23,316 nucleotides of DNA from Gemmataceae bacterium (GTDB taxonomy: Bacteria; Planctomycetota; Planctomycetia; Gemmatales; Gemmataceae). Below the pieces are notes generated by a model. It had not been told where the DNA came from and made no database searches. It worked only from the letters and a program-made list of their open reading frames with translations. This document shows, piece after piece, positions 15,112-21,941 of this stretch. Position numbers and translations under genes: made by a program. The stretch is from the NCBI GenBank assembly GCA_020847555.1, contig JADLBT010000396.1, positions 1 to 23,316 on the forward strand. Direction: 5' to 3'. Numbering within the stretch: position 1 is the stretch's first letter; each line of letters begins with the position of its first letter.

Positions 15112-15544
15112 GGGAACTTCCTCAAGGCCCGGCGGTGAAGCCGGGCTCGCCGCGGGGGCACGCTTGTTGGAGGCCAGCGCACGATCCCGAAGGATCCTGA
15201 GTGCGGTGAGTCCCGCGGCGTCTGAAAGGCTGTCAGCAAGTTAAACTCTATCGAGCTTATTCGGTTTCGACAATCGAGTCTTTGGGGCAAAATGCGGCTC
15301 TCCCGGAAGGCGCCACAGCCGCGGCCGGTGGTCGGCGCCGAAAATACCATAAAGAGAACCCACTTTTTCAAGTTTTCTCTTTCCAGACGCCCCAAAACCC
15401 GTCACAACTATACAGAGAACGTTCCGTGACTCGTTTCCGCCGGACAGCGCCCACCTGCCCGCGCGCGGCCTGCGCCGCGTCGCTTCGCCCAGGTGCGTTT
15501 CGTTTCTGGTGAACAACTTGCCGGGTTCTGGAGGAGTCCCCACC
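15112..15544. other. Divergent intergenic region
   Basis: About 430 bases between the minus-strand operon and the plus-strand paralog B, with no convincing gene. It has two AT-richer patches (15240-15290 and 15345-15420). The first holds a candidate minus-strand promoter. The second holds the 8-base palindrome GAACGTTC (15417-15424) nested inside a GTCAC (15401-15405) / GTGAC (15426-15430) inverted pair, which could be an operator. I cannot identify a clear plus-strand -35/-10 pair. Confidence 0.5.
15245..15273 (-). promoter_or_regulatory. Candidate promoter for the six-gene minus-strand operon
   Basis: On the minus strand TTGTCG (15273-15268) and TAGAGT (15250-15245) are separated by exactly 17 bases in an AT-rich patch. 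The leader to the ATG at 15111 would be about 125 bases. The hexamers match the sigma70 consensus at 4 of 6 positions each. Confidence 0.4.
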
Positions 15545-17980
15545 ATGTGGCCGAACGAAAGCATCAACCGCGTGGGCCGATTGGCCCTGGTCAGCACGGT
15601 TCTGGCCGTCGCTGCTGCCGCCTTCGCCGCGGAACCGGAGCGCCTGACCAGCGCCAGGGCCGCGCTGGCCAAGGCCAAAGCCGCCCTGGCCAAGGCCCAG
15701 GCCGAGGAGGCCGTCGTTGCCAAGGAATTCAACGCCCGGGATATGGCCCGGGCGGCGACCCAGGAAATCGTTGTCGCGGCCCGCGCCACCCTGGAGCGAG
15801 CGAAAAAAAACCTGGCCGCCGCCGCCGAGGTGCTGAAGCAGAAGACCGAGGCGGCCCGGGCCGCGCGGGCAGCTGCGGCCGCGGAGAAGGCTCCCGCCCG
15901 CCAGAAGAGCTTGCAGGAGGCGGCGGCCCAGGCAGCGGCCCAGCAGCAGGCGGCCGAGAAGGAGCACGCCCGGCGCGCCGTCACCGCCCGGGGCGCTGCC
16001 GAGCGGTTGGCCGCCGATGAGCCCGTCGCCGAGCGCGCCCTCCAGGCGGACATCAAGGTCCGCATCCTGCTCGACCAGAAACGGCTGGTGACCCGGGATG
16101 CTTCGCGACGGGTGCAGTTCGCGACCGCCATCGCGGCCCGGGAAACGGCCAGGCACCTGCTCGCGGAAAAGGCGACGCTGGAAAAAGCCCTGACCGCGGC
16201 CCAGGGAGAGGCCAAAGCGGCTCTGACCAAATCCCTGAAGGAAAAAGCCCCCGCGGTGCAGGCAGCCCTTGCCGAGGCGGACAGGACCGAGACCGTCGTC
16301 AAGAACCTCAAGGTCACCCTCGCCCAGGAGGGCGTGCAGGCAGCGCTGGGCCGCAAGGCAGCCGCCGCCAAGAGTGTCCAGCAGAAGGCCGCTGCGGCCC
16401 GGACCACCGCCGGCCAGGTCGCCGCCGAGAAGGATCCGCAGAAGAAGCAGGCGCTCCAGCAGGCCGCCGCGAAGGCGCGGGCGGAACAACTCGCCACCGA
16501 GAAGGCGCTGACGGCGGCCGACGCCGCTCTCCAGCGCGCCTACACGGAAGTGGGGCAGGCGGTGGTGGTCGCACGCGGCGGCCTCGCGCCCCTGCCGGCC
16601 GAGGCCTGGGACTACGCCCGGGCGCGGCATCTGCTCGTCCGGGCCGGCCTTGGCGGTACGCCCGAACTGGTGGCCCGCCTCCACGCCATGGGGTTGCACC
16701 AGGCCGTGGACTTCCTCGTCGATTTCCAGCGCCAGCCCGCCGGCAACTTCCCCCTGGAAATGTATCCCCCCGAACGGGCGATCCCCGGCGAGCCGCGCAG
16801 TCGCCGCGGCGCCACCGAGGGCCAGCAGATTACCGCTCTGCGCCTGTGGTGGACCCGGCGCCTGGTCGAGTCGCCCCGGCCGCTGGAGGAGAAGTTGACG
16901 CTGTTCTGGCACGGCCACTTCGCCGCGCAGTACAGCGTCGTGCAGAACAGTTACACGATGTATCAGCAGAACCAGCTATTCCGCCAGCATGCCGCGGGTA
17001 ATTTCGGCGGCCTGCTGTACGGACTGGTTCACGATCCGGCGATGATCCGCTACCTGGACAACAACACGAATGTCAAGGGGCGCGCCAACGAGAATCTGGC
17101 CCGCGAGATCATGGAATTGTTCGCCATGGGCGAGGGCCAGGGCTACACCGAGAAGGACATCCGCGAGGCCGCCCGCGCCCTCACCGGCTACACTTTCGAT
17201 TCGTCCAGCGGACAGTTTCGCTTCCTCGCCCGGCTGCACGATGACCAGCCCAAGACGATCTTCGGCAAGACCGGCCACTGGACTGGCGATGACCTCGTCG
17301 AGCTGATTCTGCAGCAGCCGGCCACCGCTCGCTTCATCAGCTCCCGGCTCTTCCAGTTCTTCGCGCACGACAATCCCAGCCCGCAGGTCATCGACCAGCT
17401 GGCCCAGGTGCTCCGCAGCAATCAGTACGAGCTGACGCCGGTGCTCAAGAACCTGTTTTTGTCGGAGGAGTTTTACAGCGAGCGCGCCATGGGCAGTCAG
17501 ATCAAGAGCCCGGTGCAGCTGATCGCCGGCATGCTCCGCGACCTGGGCGTCAAGGAGGTGGCCGATCCCGGGATGCTGTTCAGGGTCATGAGTGAGATGG
17601 GCCAGGAATTGCTGGAACCGCCGGACGTCAAGGGCTGGCGCGGCGGCCGCACCTGGATCAACTCCACCCGTCTCTTCAGCCGCTACAACACGGTGGCCAA
17701 CCTGCTGCGCGGCGTGCCCCTGTCGGGCGGCCGGCGCGGCATCGACGTGGTAGCCCTGCTGGAAGGCAGCAGCTGCCAGAACAGCACCGAGGTGGTTGAG
17801 TACCTGACCCGGGCGTGCCTGGTGCTGCCACTGGAGCCGCACAAGCGTCAGGAGCTGATCGCCTACCTGGGGCCGCTGCCGCCGCGGACCCAGTGGGCCG
17901 GGCAACGCGCTGAACTCAATCAGCGGTTGCAAGGACTGCTGGTACTGATGCTGAGCATTCCCGAGTACCAGATGACCTGA
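15545..17980 (+). CDS. Exported coiled-coil / DUF1800 fusion protein (paralog B)
   Basis: The 811-residue product starts at the ATG at 15545, eight bases after GGAGGAG (15530-15536); an in-frame GTG at 15509 is less likely. Residues 1-29 are a signal peptide. Residues about 33-345 are Ala/Lys/Gln/Glu-rich with tandem ALAKAKAALAKAQA-like heptads, predicted as coiled coil. Residues about 350-811 are a DUF1800 domain, with FWHGHF (454-459), NENLAREIMELF (515-526), GYTEKDI (533-539), ARALTGY (543-549) and GRTWINSTR (701-709). The junction and domain closely match paralog A (AWxYARARHLLVRAG, then GGTPExVARLHAMGLH), but the coiled coil is about 230 residues shorter and not alignable by eye. This suggests the stalk evolves freely. 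An A8 run covers codons 87-89. No DUF1501 gene is adjacent. Export and domain content are firm; the function is unknown. Confidence 0.93.
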   Translation: MWPNESINRVGRLALVSTVLAVAAAAFAAEPERLTSARAALAKAKAALAKAQAEEAVVAKEFNARDMARAATQEIVVAARATLERAKKNLAAAAEVLKQKTEAARAARAAAAAEKAPARQKSLQEAAAQAAAQQQAAEKEHARRAVTARGAAERLAADEPVAERALQADIKVRILLDQKRLVTRDASRRVQFATAIAARETARHLLAEKATLEKALTAAQGEAKAALTKSLKEKAPAVQAALAEADRTETVVKNLKVTLAQEGVQAALGRKAAAAKSVQQKAAAARTTAGQVAAEKDPQKKQALQQAAAKARAEQLATEKALTAADAALQRAYTEVGQAVVVARGGLAPLPAEAWDYARARHLLVRAGLGGTPELVARLHAMGLHQAVDFLVDFQRQPAGNFPLEMYPPERAIPGEPRSRRGATEGQQITALRLWWTRRLVESPRPLEEKLTLFWHGHFAAQYSVVQNSYTMYQQNQLFRQHAAGNFGGLLYGLVHDPAMIRYLDNNTNVKGRANENLAREIMELFAMGEGQGYTEKDIREAARALTGYTFDSSSGQFRFLARLHDDQPKTIFGKTGHWTGDDLVELILQQPATARFISSRLFQFFAHDNPSPQVIDQLAQVLRSNQYELTPVLKNLFLSEEFYSERAMGSQIKSPVQLIAGMLRDLGVKEVADPGMLFRVMSEMGQELLEPPDVKGWRGGRTWINSTRLFSRYNTVANLLRGVPLSGGRRGIDVVALLEGSSCQNSTEVVEYLTRACLVLPLEPHKRQELIAYLGPLPPRTQWAGQRAELNQRLQGLLVLMLSIPEYQMT

Positions 17981-18001
17981 AAACGACCGCGCTGCCGTTT
18001 G

Positions 18002-18047
18002 CCCGCTTGCGGCCTGGCGAGCGATCACTCGTCAGGCCACAGGCGGG
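18002..18047 (+). repeat. Palindromic intergenic repeat, copy 2 (terminator-like two-tier hairpin)
   Basis: An 11-bp inner stem (18011-18021 with 18028-18038, one G-T wobble) carries a 6-base loop. It sits inside a 5-bp outer stem (CCCGC 18002-18006 with GCGGG 18043-18047). The structure begins 21 bases after the stop of paralog B, so it is well placed as a terminator, though only AAAA follows it. Its 25-base core matches copy 1 at 6924-6948 (opposite orientation) at 22 of 25 positions. Confidence 0.65.
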
Positions 18048-18095
18048 AAAATGGCACCCGGGGCCAGGGTAGCGAGGCCAGGCGATCTGGCCGAC

Positions 18096-18134
18096 TTGAC
18101 CGGAGCGAGCCTTTACTGTAGAAAGGAAGTACAG
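18096..18134 (+). promoter_or_regulatory. Promoter with overlapping dyad operator upstream of Rrf2 gene
   Basis: TTGACC (18096-18101, 5/6 of the -35 consensus) is followed after exactly 17 bases by TAGAAA (18119-18124, 4/6). An inverted repeat, CTGTA (18116-18120) N9 TACAG (18130-18134), straddles the -10 element and the predicted start site. A dyad in this place is what an autorepressing Rrf2 regulator would use. The assignment is inferred from position only. Confidence 0.5.
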
Positions 18135-18165
18135 CTTATTGACTTTGCAGCCGGAGGCGACCGTC

Positions 18166-18627
18166 ATGGCCCTGGGGCAGTTCTTCTCGCAGCGATTCGG
18201 CTATGCTGCCCACGCGCTGGCCTACCTGGCCAGGAAGCCGTTCGGCGAGTTGACCACCCTGCCGGAACTGGCCGCGTGGATGAAGTCGTTCTGGCCGGGG
18301 GCGTCGGAGACGTACCTGTCGAACGTGATCCAGCGACTGGCCCGCGGCGGAGTACTGCAGAGCCACCGCGGTATTGCGGGCGGCTACTCGCTGGGCAAGC
18401 CGGCTGACGAGTTGACGCTGCGCGATGTTGCCGAGGTGCTCGAGGGCGTCTCGCTGCAGCGCTGCGCCCTGTCGCTGGGGCCGAGTTGCCCCAAGGTGGG
18501 CCGCTGTAGCATCCAGCGTACCCTCCGTGGCGTGGAGGAGCAGTACCTGGAGTCACTCCAGAAGATCACCCTCGCCAGTATTCTCAGCGAGATCGCCGAC
18601 AAGCTCCCCCAGGACGTTTCCGTGTGA
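18166..18627 (+). CDS. Rrf2-family transcriptional regulator, probable Fe-S sensor
   Basis: The 153-residue product starts at the ATG at 18166, eight bases after GGAGG (18153-18157). An upstream in-frame TTG at 18139 would add nine non-conserved residues. Residues 1-75 are the winged helix-turn-helix, including FGYAAHALAYLA (11-22), the recognition-helix region ETYLSNVIQRLARGGVL (48-64) and the family wing signature SHRGIAGGY (66-74). Three cysteines, C100, C108 and C114 (spacing CX7CX5C), occupy the place of the cluster-ligating cysteines of IscR and NsrR, where the spacing is usually CX5CX5C. It may therefore sense Fe-S status, NO or redox state. It lies 33 bases before a radical SAM gene that needs a [4Fe-4S] cluster, a likely regulatory target. 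The family is firm; the signal is inferred. Confidence 0.93.
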   Translation: MALGQFFSQRFGYAAHALAYLARKPFGELTTLPELAAWMKSFWPGASETYLSNVIQRLARGGVLQSHRGIAGGYSLGKPADELTLRDVAEVLEGVSLQRCALSLGPSCPKVGRCSIQRTLRGVEEQYLESLQKITLASILSEIADKLPQDVSV

Positions 18628-18660
18628 CCCCGCCCTCCCGCTGCCGCGCTGGAGCGTGTG

Positions 18661-20028
18661 ATGTCGTCCCTCGGTCTGCTCCCCCTGCCCGAGTTCGCCG
18701 CCCTGGTTGAGGCGACGGACCCGGACGCCGCTTATCGGCTGGCGTTCCTGCGGCAGGCTGCCCCGACCCTGTACGGCGGGTCCGCCCCCGCTGAACAGCA
18801 GGAGGCCGCTGCAGACAAGCTGGAGCGGTGGCGCTACCAGCTGCTCAACAAGAACGCGCCCAACCTGTCCGCCAACCAGCGACGGCTGGCCGATCTGCTC
18901 GACCTGGCCGCCAGCGTGGCCCGGAGCCGGCCCCGCCCGCCCAAGGATCCCCGCTCGGCGCTGGCGGCGCCCAACGGACCGTCCGCCGCCGAGACGCGGG
19001 CCATCGCGGCCCTCGATCCGGCCCTGCCCCTGGACGAGGTCATCCGCGCTGCCGCCGAGCTGACGGCACGGCACTTCGCCGCCCCCGGGGTGTCGTTCCG
19101 GCGGCGGATGACGCTCTACGCCCCGCTCTACCTGTCGAACTTCTGCGTCAACCACTGTCTGTACTGTTCCTTCCGTTACCCACAGCCGCTGCTGCGCGAA
19201 CACCTGGACACGGCTGCGGTGCTGGCCCAGGCCGAGATCCTGCGGCGGCGCGGCTTCCGGCATCTGCTACTGGTGGCCGGCGACTTCCCGCGACTGACCT
19301 CGGCGGACTACTTCGCCCCGCTCGTTACCGCCCTGGCCGGGCGCGGCTTCCAGGTGGCCGTGGAGATTGCTGCCCAGAGCACCCTGGCGTACACGAAACT
19401 GGCCCGGGCGGGTGCCTGCGGCGTCACGCTGTACCAGGAGACGTATCAGGAGGATCTCTACGGCCGTTACCACCCGCTCGGGCCGAAGACGTGGTATGAT
19501 TGGCGGTTGGAGGCGCCCGAGCGGGCGGCCGAGGCCGGGCTGACGCGGCTGGGGCTCGGCATCCTGCTGGGGCTGGCCGATCCGCGGCAGGATCTGCGCA
19601 CGCTGGTGCGGCACGGCGAATACCTGCTCGGCCGCTTCCCTGCGGTCCGGCTGGCGCTGGGTCTGCCGCGTCTCCACGAGGCGCCGGCCGGCTTCGAGCC
19701 ACCCTGCCGCGTGAGCGACGAGACGTTCCTCCGGCTCTACTGCGCGCTGCGGCTGGCGTTTCCTGCAGCCGACCTGGTACTCTCGACGCGCGAGCCGCCC
19801 GCGCTGCGCGACCGATTGGCGCGGATCTGCATCACTCGCATGAGCGCCGGCAGCTCTACGGCGCCGGGCGGCTACACTGAAGGGGAGGCCGAGCCGTGCG
19901 GAGGCCAGCAGTTCCCCGTCAGCGACCACCGCCCGGCCGCCGAGGTGGCCGAGGTGCTGCACCGCGCCGGCTTTGAAGTGTGCTGGGAGCTTGTCGACGG
20001 CGCCCCGGCGGGGAACGTGGGAGGGTGA
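18661..20028 (+). CDS. thiH: ThiH/HydG-like radical SAM protein
   Basis: The 455-residue product starts at the ATG at 18661, six bases after GGAG; the GTG just before it is too close to that site. The radical SAM cluster motif is C162-x3-C166-x2-C169 within APLYLSNFCVNHCLYCSF, a signature shared by ThiH and HydG. The C-terminal MSAGSSTAPGGY (394-405) and QFPVSDHR (417-424) segments are ThiH-like. The C-terminal cysteines that bind the second cluster in HydG are not visible, so tyrosine lyase ThiH (2-iminoacetate synthase, thiamine thiazole branch) fits better than HydG. Residues 1-130 form an N-terminal extension without an obvious match. No thiG, thiS or thiF gene lies nearby, so a role outside thiamine synthesis is possible. 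It sits between an Rrf2 regulator and a small membrane protein four bases downstream. Confidence 0.85.
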   Translation: MSSLGLLPLPEFAALVEATDPDAAYRLAFLRQAAPTLYGGSAPAEQQEAAADKLERWRYQLLNKNAPNLSANQRRLADLLDLAASVARSRPRPPKDPRSALAAPNGPSAAETRAIAALDPALPLDEVIRAAAELTARHFAAPGVSFRRRMTLYAPLYLSNFCVNHCLYCSFRYPQPLLREHLDTAAVLAQAEILRRRGFRHLLLVAGDFPRLTSADYFAPLVTALAGRGFQVAVEIAAQSTLAYTKLARAGACGVTLYQETYQEDLYGRYHPLGPKTWYDWRLEAPERAAEAGLTRLGLGILLGLADPRQDLRTLVRHGEYLLGRFPAVRLALGLPRLHEAPAGFEPPCRVSDETFLRLYCALRLAFPAADLVLSTREPPALRDRLARICITRMSAGSSTAPGGYTEGEAEPCGGQQFPVSDHRPAAEVAEVLHRAGFEVCWELVDGAPAGNVGG

Positions 20029-20032
20029 GGCG

Positions 20033-20221
20033 ATGATTCCACTGCTTCAAGCCGTGCTGATCACGTTCCTGGCCATCGTTCTGTTTCGCGCGTTCATGCG
20101 CGCCACCGAACTGGCGGCGAAGGGGAAGCCCCCCGGGACGGACGCGGAGCAGCCCGATGCGGAGGGCAAGGAGGACACCGGGGGCCGTCCGGTCAACCGG
20201 ATCAAACGCTACCTGAAATGA
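20033..20221 (+). CDS. Small single-helix membrane protein
   Basis: The 62-residue product starts at the ATG at 20033, four bases after the ThiH-like stop, with a long purine-rich GGAGGGTGAGG directly upstream that overlaps the end of the previous gene. One hydrophobic helix is at about 3-20 (PLLQAVLITFLAIVLFRA). It is followed by a hydrophilic acidic tail and a basic C-terminus (RIKRYLK). I do not recognise a family. Tight spacing and a good ribosome-binding site support it as a real gene co-transcribed with the regulator and radical SAM genes; it may anchor or recruit a partner (inference). Confidence 0.7.
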   Translation: MIPLLQAVLITFLAIVLFRAFMRATELAAKGKPPGTDAEQPDAEGKEDTGGRPVNRIKRYLK

Positions 20222-20223
20222 CG

Positions 20224-20254
20224 GCGGGCCGGCGAACTCCCACGCCCGGCCCGC
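20224..20254 (+). terminator. Hairpin terminator of the Rrf2-ThiH unit
   Basis: A perfect 9-bp GC-rich inverted repeat, GCGGGCCGG (20224-20232) with CCGGCCCGC (20246-20254), has a 13-base loop and begins three bases after the stop of the small membrane protein gene. No T-tract follows it. Confidence 0.5.
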
Positions 20255-20305
20255 TGGACTGGGAGCCTCCTCATCCTGGTTGGTAATCTTCGTTCGTTGT
20301 GGAAC

Positions 20306-20322
20306 TAAAATCGGATATCCGA
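20306..20322 (+). promoter_or_regulatory. -10-like element with abutting 12-bp palindrome
   Basis: TAAAAT (20306-20311) matches 5 of 6 bases of the -10 consensus. It shares its last base with a perfect 12-bp palindrome, TCGGATATCCGA (20311-20322). A convincing -35 at the right distance is missing (TTGGTA at 20280-20285 would leave a 20-base spacer). It lies about 110 bases before the DUF1800 start and could combine promoter and operator for the DUF1800-DUF1501 pair. Confidence 0.3.
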
Positions 20323-20430
20323 GTCCAAAGGATAGGCTTTCGCGGAACATCCCGGTCTGGCGTCCCGCCCTGCCTGGGAATCGGGTTGGGCAGGAGCGGG
20401 GACTGCCGGCAGACGAAAGAGGACTGCATC

Positions 20431-21897
20431 ATGCGTGCGGGAAGGTCACTGCGGTTGGCGGCCTGTCTGTCGGCCCTGGTCGGCGGACTGGCCTGGGCTC
20501 TGATCCCACCGGCGCCGGCTCAGCAGCCGGCCGCCGAAGCAAAGCTCACCGCCATGGAGACGGCGAGCCACGTCCTCAACCGCCTGGCATTTGGCCCCCG
20601 ACCGGGCCAGGTGACCGCCCTGGCCAAGGACAACTGGCAGAAATGGGTCGAGGAGCAACTCCGGCCGGAAGCGATCGACGACAGCACAGTGGAGAAGCAC
20701 GTCGTCGGCCGGTGCCCGTCCATGAGCCTGACCCTGGCTCAGTTGCAGCGGCTCGAACAGGCCAAGTCGAAGAGAGCCGCGACCAAGATCCTCTCGGACG
20801 AGCTGCGCGAAGCGGTCCTCCTCCGGGCCGTCTACGGCAAGCGGCAGCTGCAGGAGGTGATCGTCGAGTTCTGGCGCAACCACTTCAACGTGGACGTCAA
20901 CAAGGTTCCCCGCCAGGCTCCCCATTACGAGGAGCATGTGCTGCGCCGGCACACCTTCGGGAAGTTCGAGGATCTGCTCCTCGCCGTGGCCAAACACCCG
21001 GCGATGCTGGTTTACCTCGACAATTACGTCTCGACCAAGCGGGGCCTGAACGAGAACTACGCTCGCGAGCTGATGGAGCTGCACACGCTCGGCGTCGATA
21101 ACGGCTACACGCAGCCGGACGTGATCGCACTGGCCCGGACGCTGACCGGCTGGACCTGCGGTTGGCAGGGCGCGGAGTATCGGTTCTTCTTCAACGCGGC
21201 CAACCACGACACCACGCCGGTGACGGTTGTCGGCCTGAAGCTGGGCGGCGACGGCGGCATCGCGGACGGGGAGAAGGCGCTCCGCCATCTGGCCAACCAC
21301 CCGGGCACCGCGCGATTCATCGCGACCAAACTGTGTCGTTACCTCGTCCACGATTCTCCCGACCCCAAGTTGATCGACCGCACGGTCGGCGTCTACCTCA
21401 AGACCGGCGGCGATCTGCGCGCGGTCTACCGCTCGATCCTCTTCGACCCGGAGTTCGTGGACCGCAATAACTACCGCGCCAAGTTCAAGACGCCCTTCGA
21501 GTACGTGGTCAGCGTCCTGCGGGCGACGCGGGCGCGGGTCGATAATCCGCAGCAGTTGTTCCGCGAGCTACGCCTGATGGGCCAACCGATCTACGAGTGC
21601 GAGGATCCGATCGGCTACTCCGACCAGCGGGAAGCCTGGCTCGACCCGGGTATCATGGTCTACCGCTGGAACTTCGCCATTGCCCTGGTGACGGGCAAGA
21701 TCAAGGGCGTCGAGGTTGGCCAGAAGTTCGTCGAGGATATCGTCAAGACGCCCCTGGCGAGCCGGCCGAGACGGATCCTCGAGCTGGCCCTGCCCGGCGC
21801 CAGCGACCCCAAGGTGCTGGCGCTGTCGTCACGTACCACCGACACCCGGTCCATGCTCGCCTGGGCGCTAGGCTCGCCCAGCTTCCAGCAGCAGTAG
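20431..21897 (+). CDS. Exported DUF1800 protein
   Basis: The 488-residue product starts at the ATG at 20431, preceded by AAAGAGGA. Residues 1-30 are a Sec signal peptide (basic start, LAACLSALVGGLAWAL core, PAPA-Q cleavage region). The DUF1800 domain covers about 40-485: LNRLAFGPR (49-57), EFWRNHFNVD (146-155), NENYARELMELHTLG (207-221), GYTQPDV (225-231) and LTGW (238-241), with YRWNFAIALVTG towards the C-terminus. Length and motifs match the stand-alone DUF1800 lipoprotein at 13082-14548 (also 488 residues), but this copy has a cleavable rather than a lipoprotein signal. It is followed after 44 bases by DUF1501, the standard pairing for these secreted proteins of unknown function. Confidence 0.93.
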   Translation: MRAGRSLRLAACLSALVGGLAWALIPPAPAQQPAAEAKLTAMETASHVLNRLAFGPRPGQVTALAKDNWQKWVEEQLRPEAIDDSTVEKHVVGRCPSMSLTLAQLQRLEQAKSKRAATKILSDELREAVLLRAVYGKRQLQEVIVEFWRNHFNVDVNKVPRQAPHYEEHVLRRHTFGKFEDLLLAVAKHPAMLVYLDNYVSTKRGLNENYARELMELHTLGVDNGYTQPDVIALARTLTGWTCGWQGAEYRFFFNAANHDTTPVTVVGLKLGGDGGIADGEKALRHLANHPGTARFIATKLCRYLVHDSPDPKLIDRTVGVYLKTGGDLRAVYRSILFDPEFVDRNNYRAKFKTPFEYVVSVLRATRARVDNPQQLFRELRLMGQPIYECEDPIGYSDQREAWLDPGIMVYRWNFAIALVTGKIKGVEVGQKFVEDIVKTPLASRPRRILELALPGASDPKVLALSSRTTDTRSMLAWALGSPSFQQQ

Positions 21898-21915
21898 CCT
21901 GCGGGCGCCGCAGGC
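21897..21915 (+). other. Intercistronic hairpin between DUF1800 and DUF1501
   Basis: GCCTGCGG (21897-21904) and CCGCAGGC (21908-21915) are exact inverted repeats with a 3-base GCG loop, starting on the last base of the DUF1800 stop codon. With DUF1501 only 27 bases further on, it may act as a partial terminator or mRNA-stabilising element that sets the ratio of the two products (inference). Confidence 0.45.
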
Positions 21916-21941
21916 CACCTACCGAAGAGAGGGCTCATTCC

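Noticed and set aside
15368..16918. Long antisense open frames over paralog B
   Set aside because: They run across the promoter region and the coiled-coil gene, with composition that only mirrors the sense strand.
18661..20028. HydG ([FeFe]-hydrogenase maturation) assignment
   Set aside because: The C-terminal cysteine set for the auxiliary cluster is not visible and no hydrogenase or hydE/hydF genes are nearby; ThiH-like C-terminal segments fit better.
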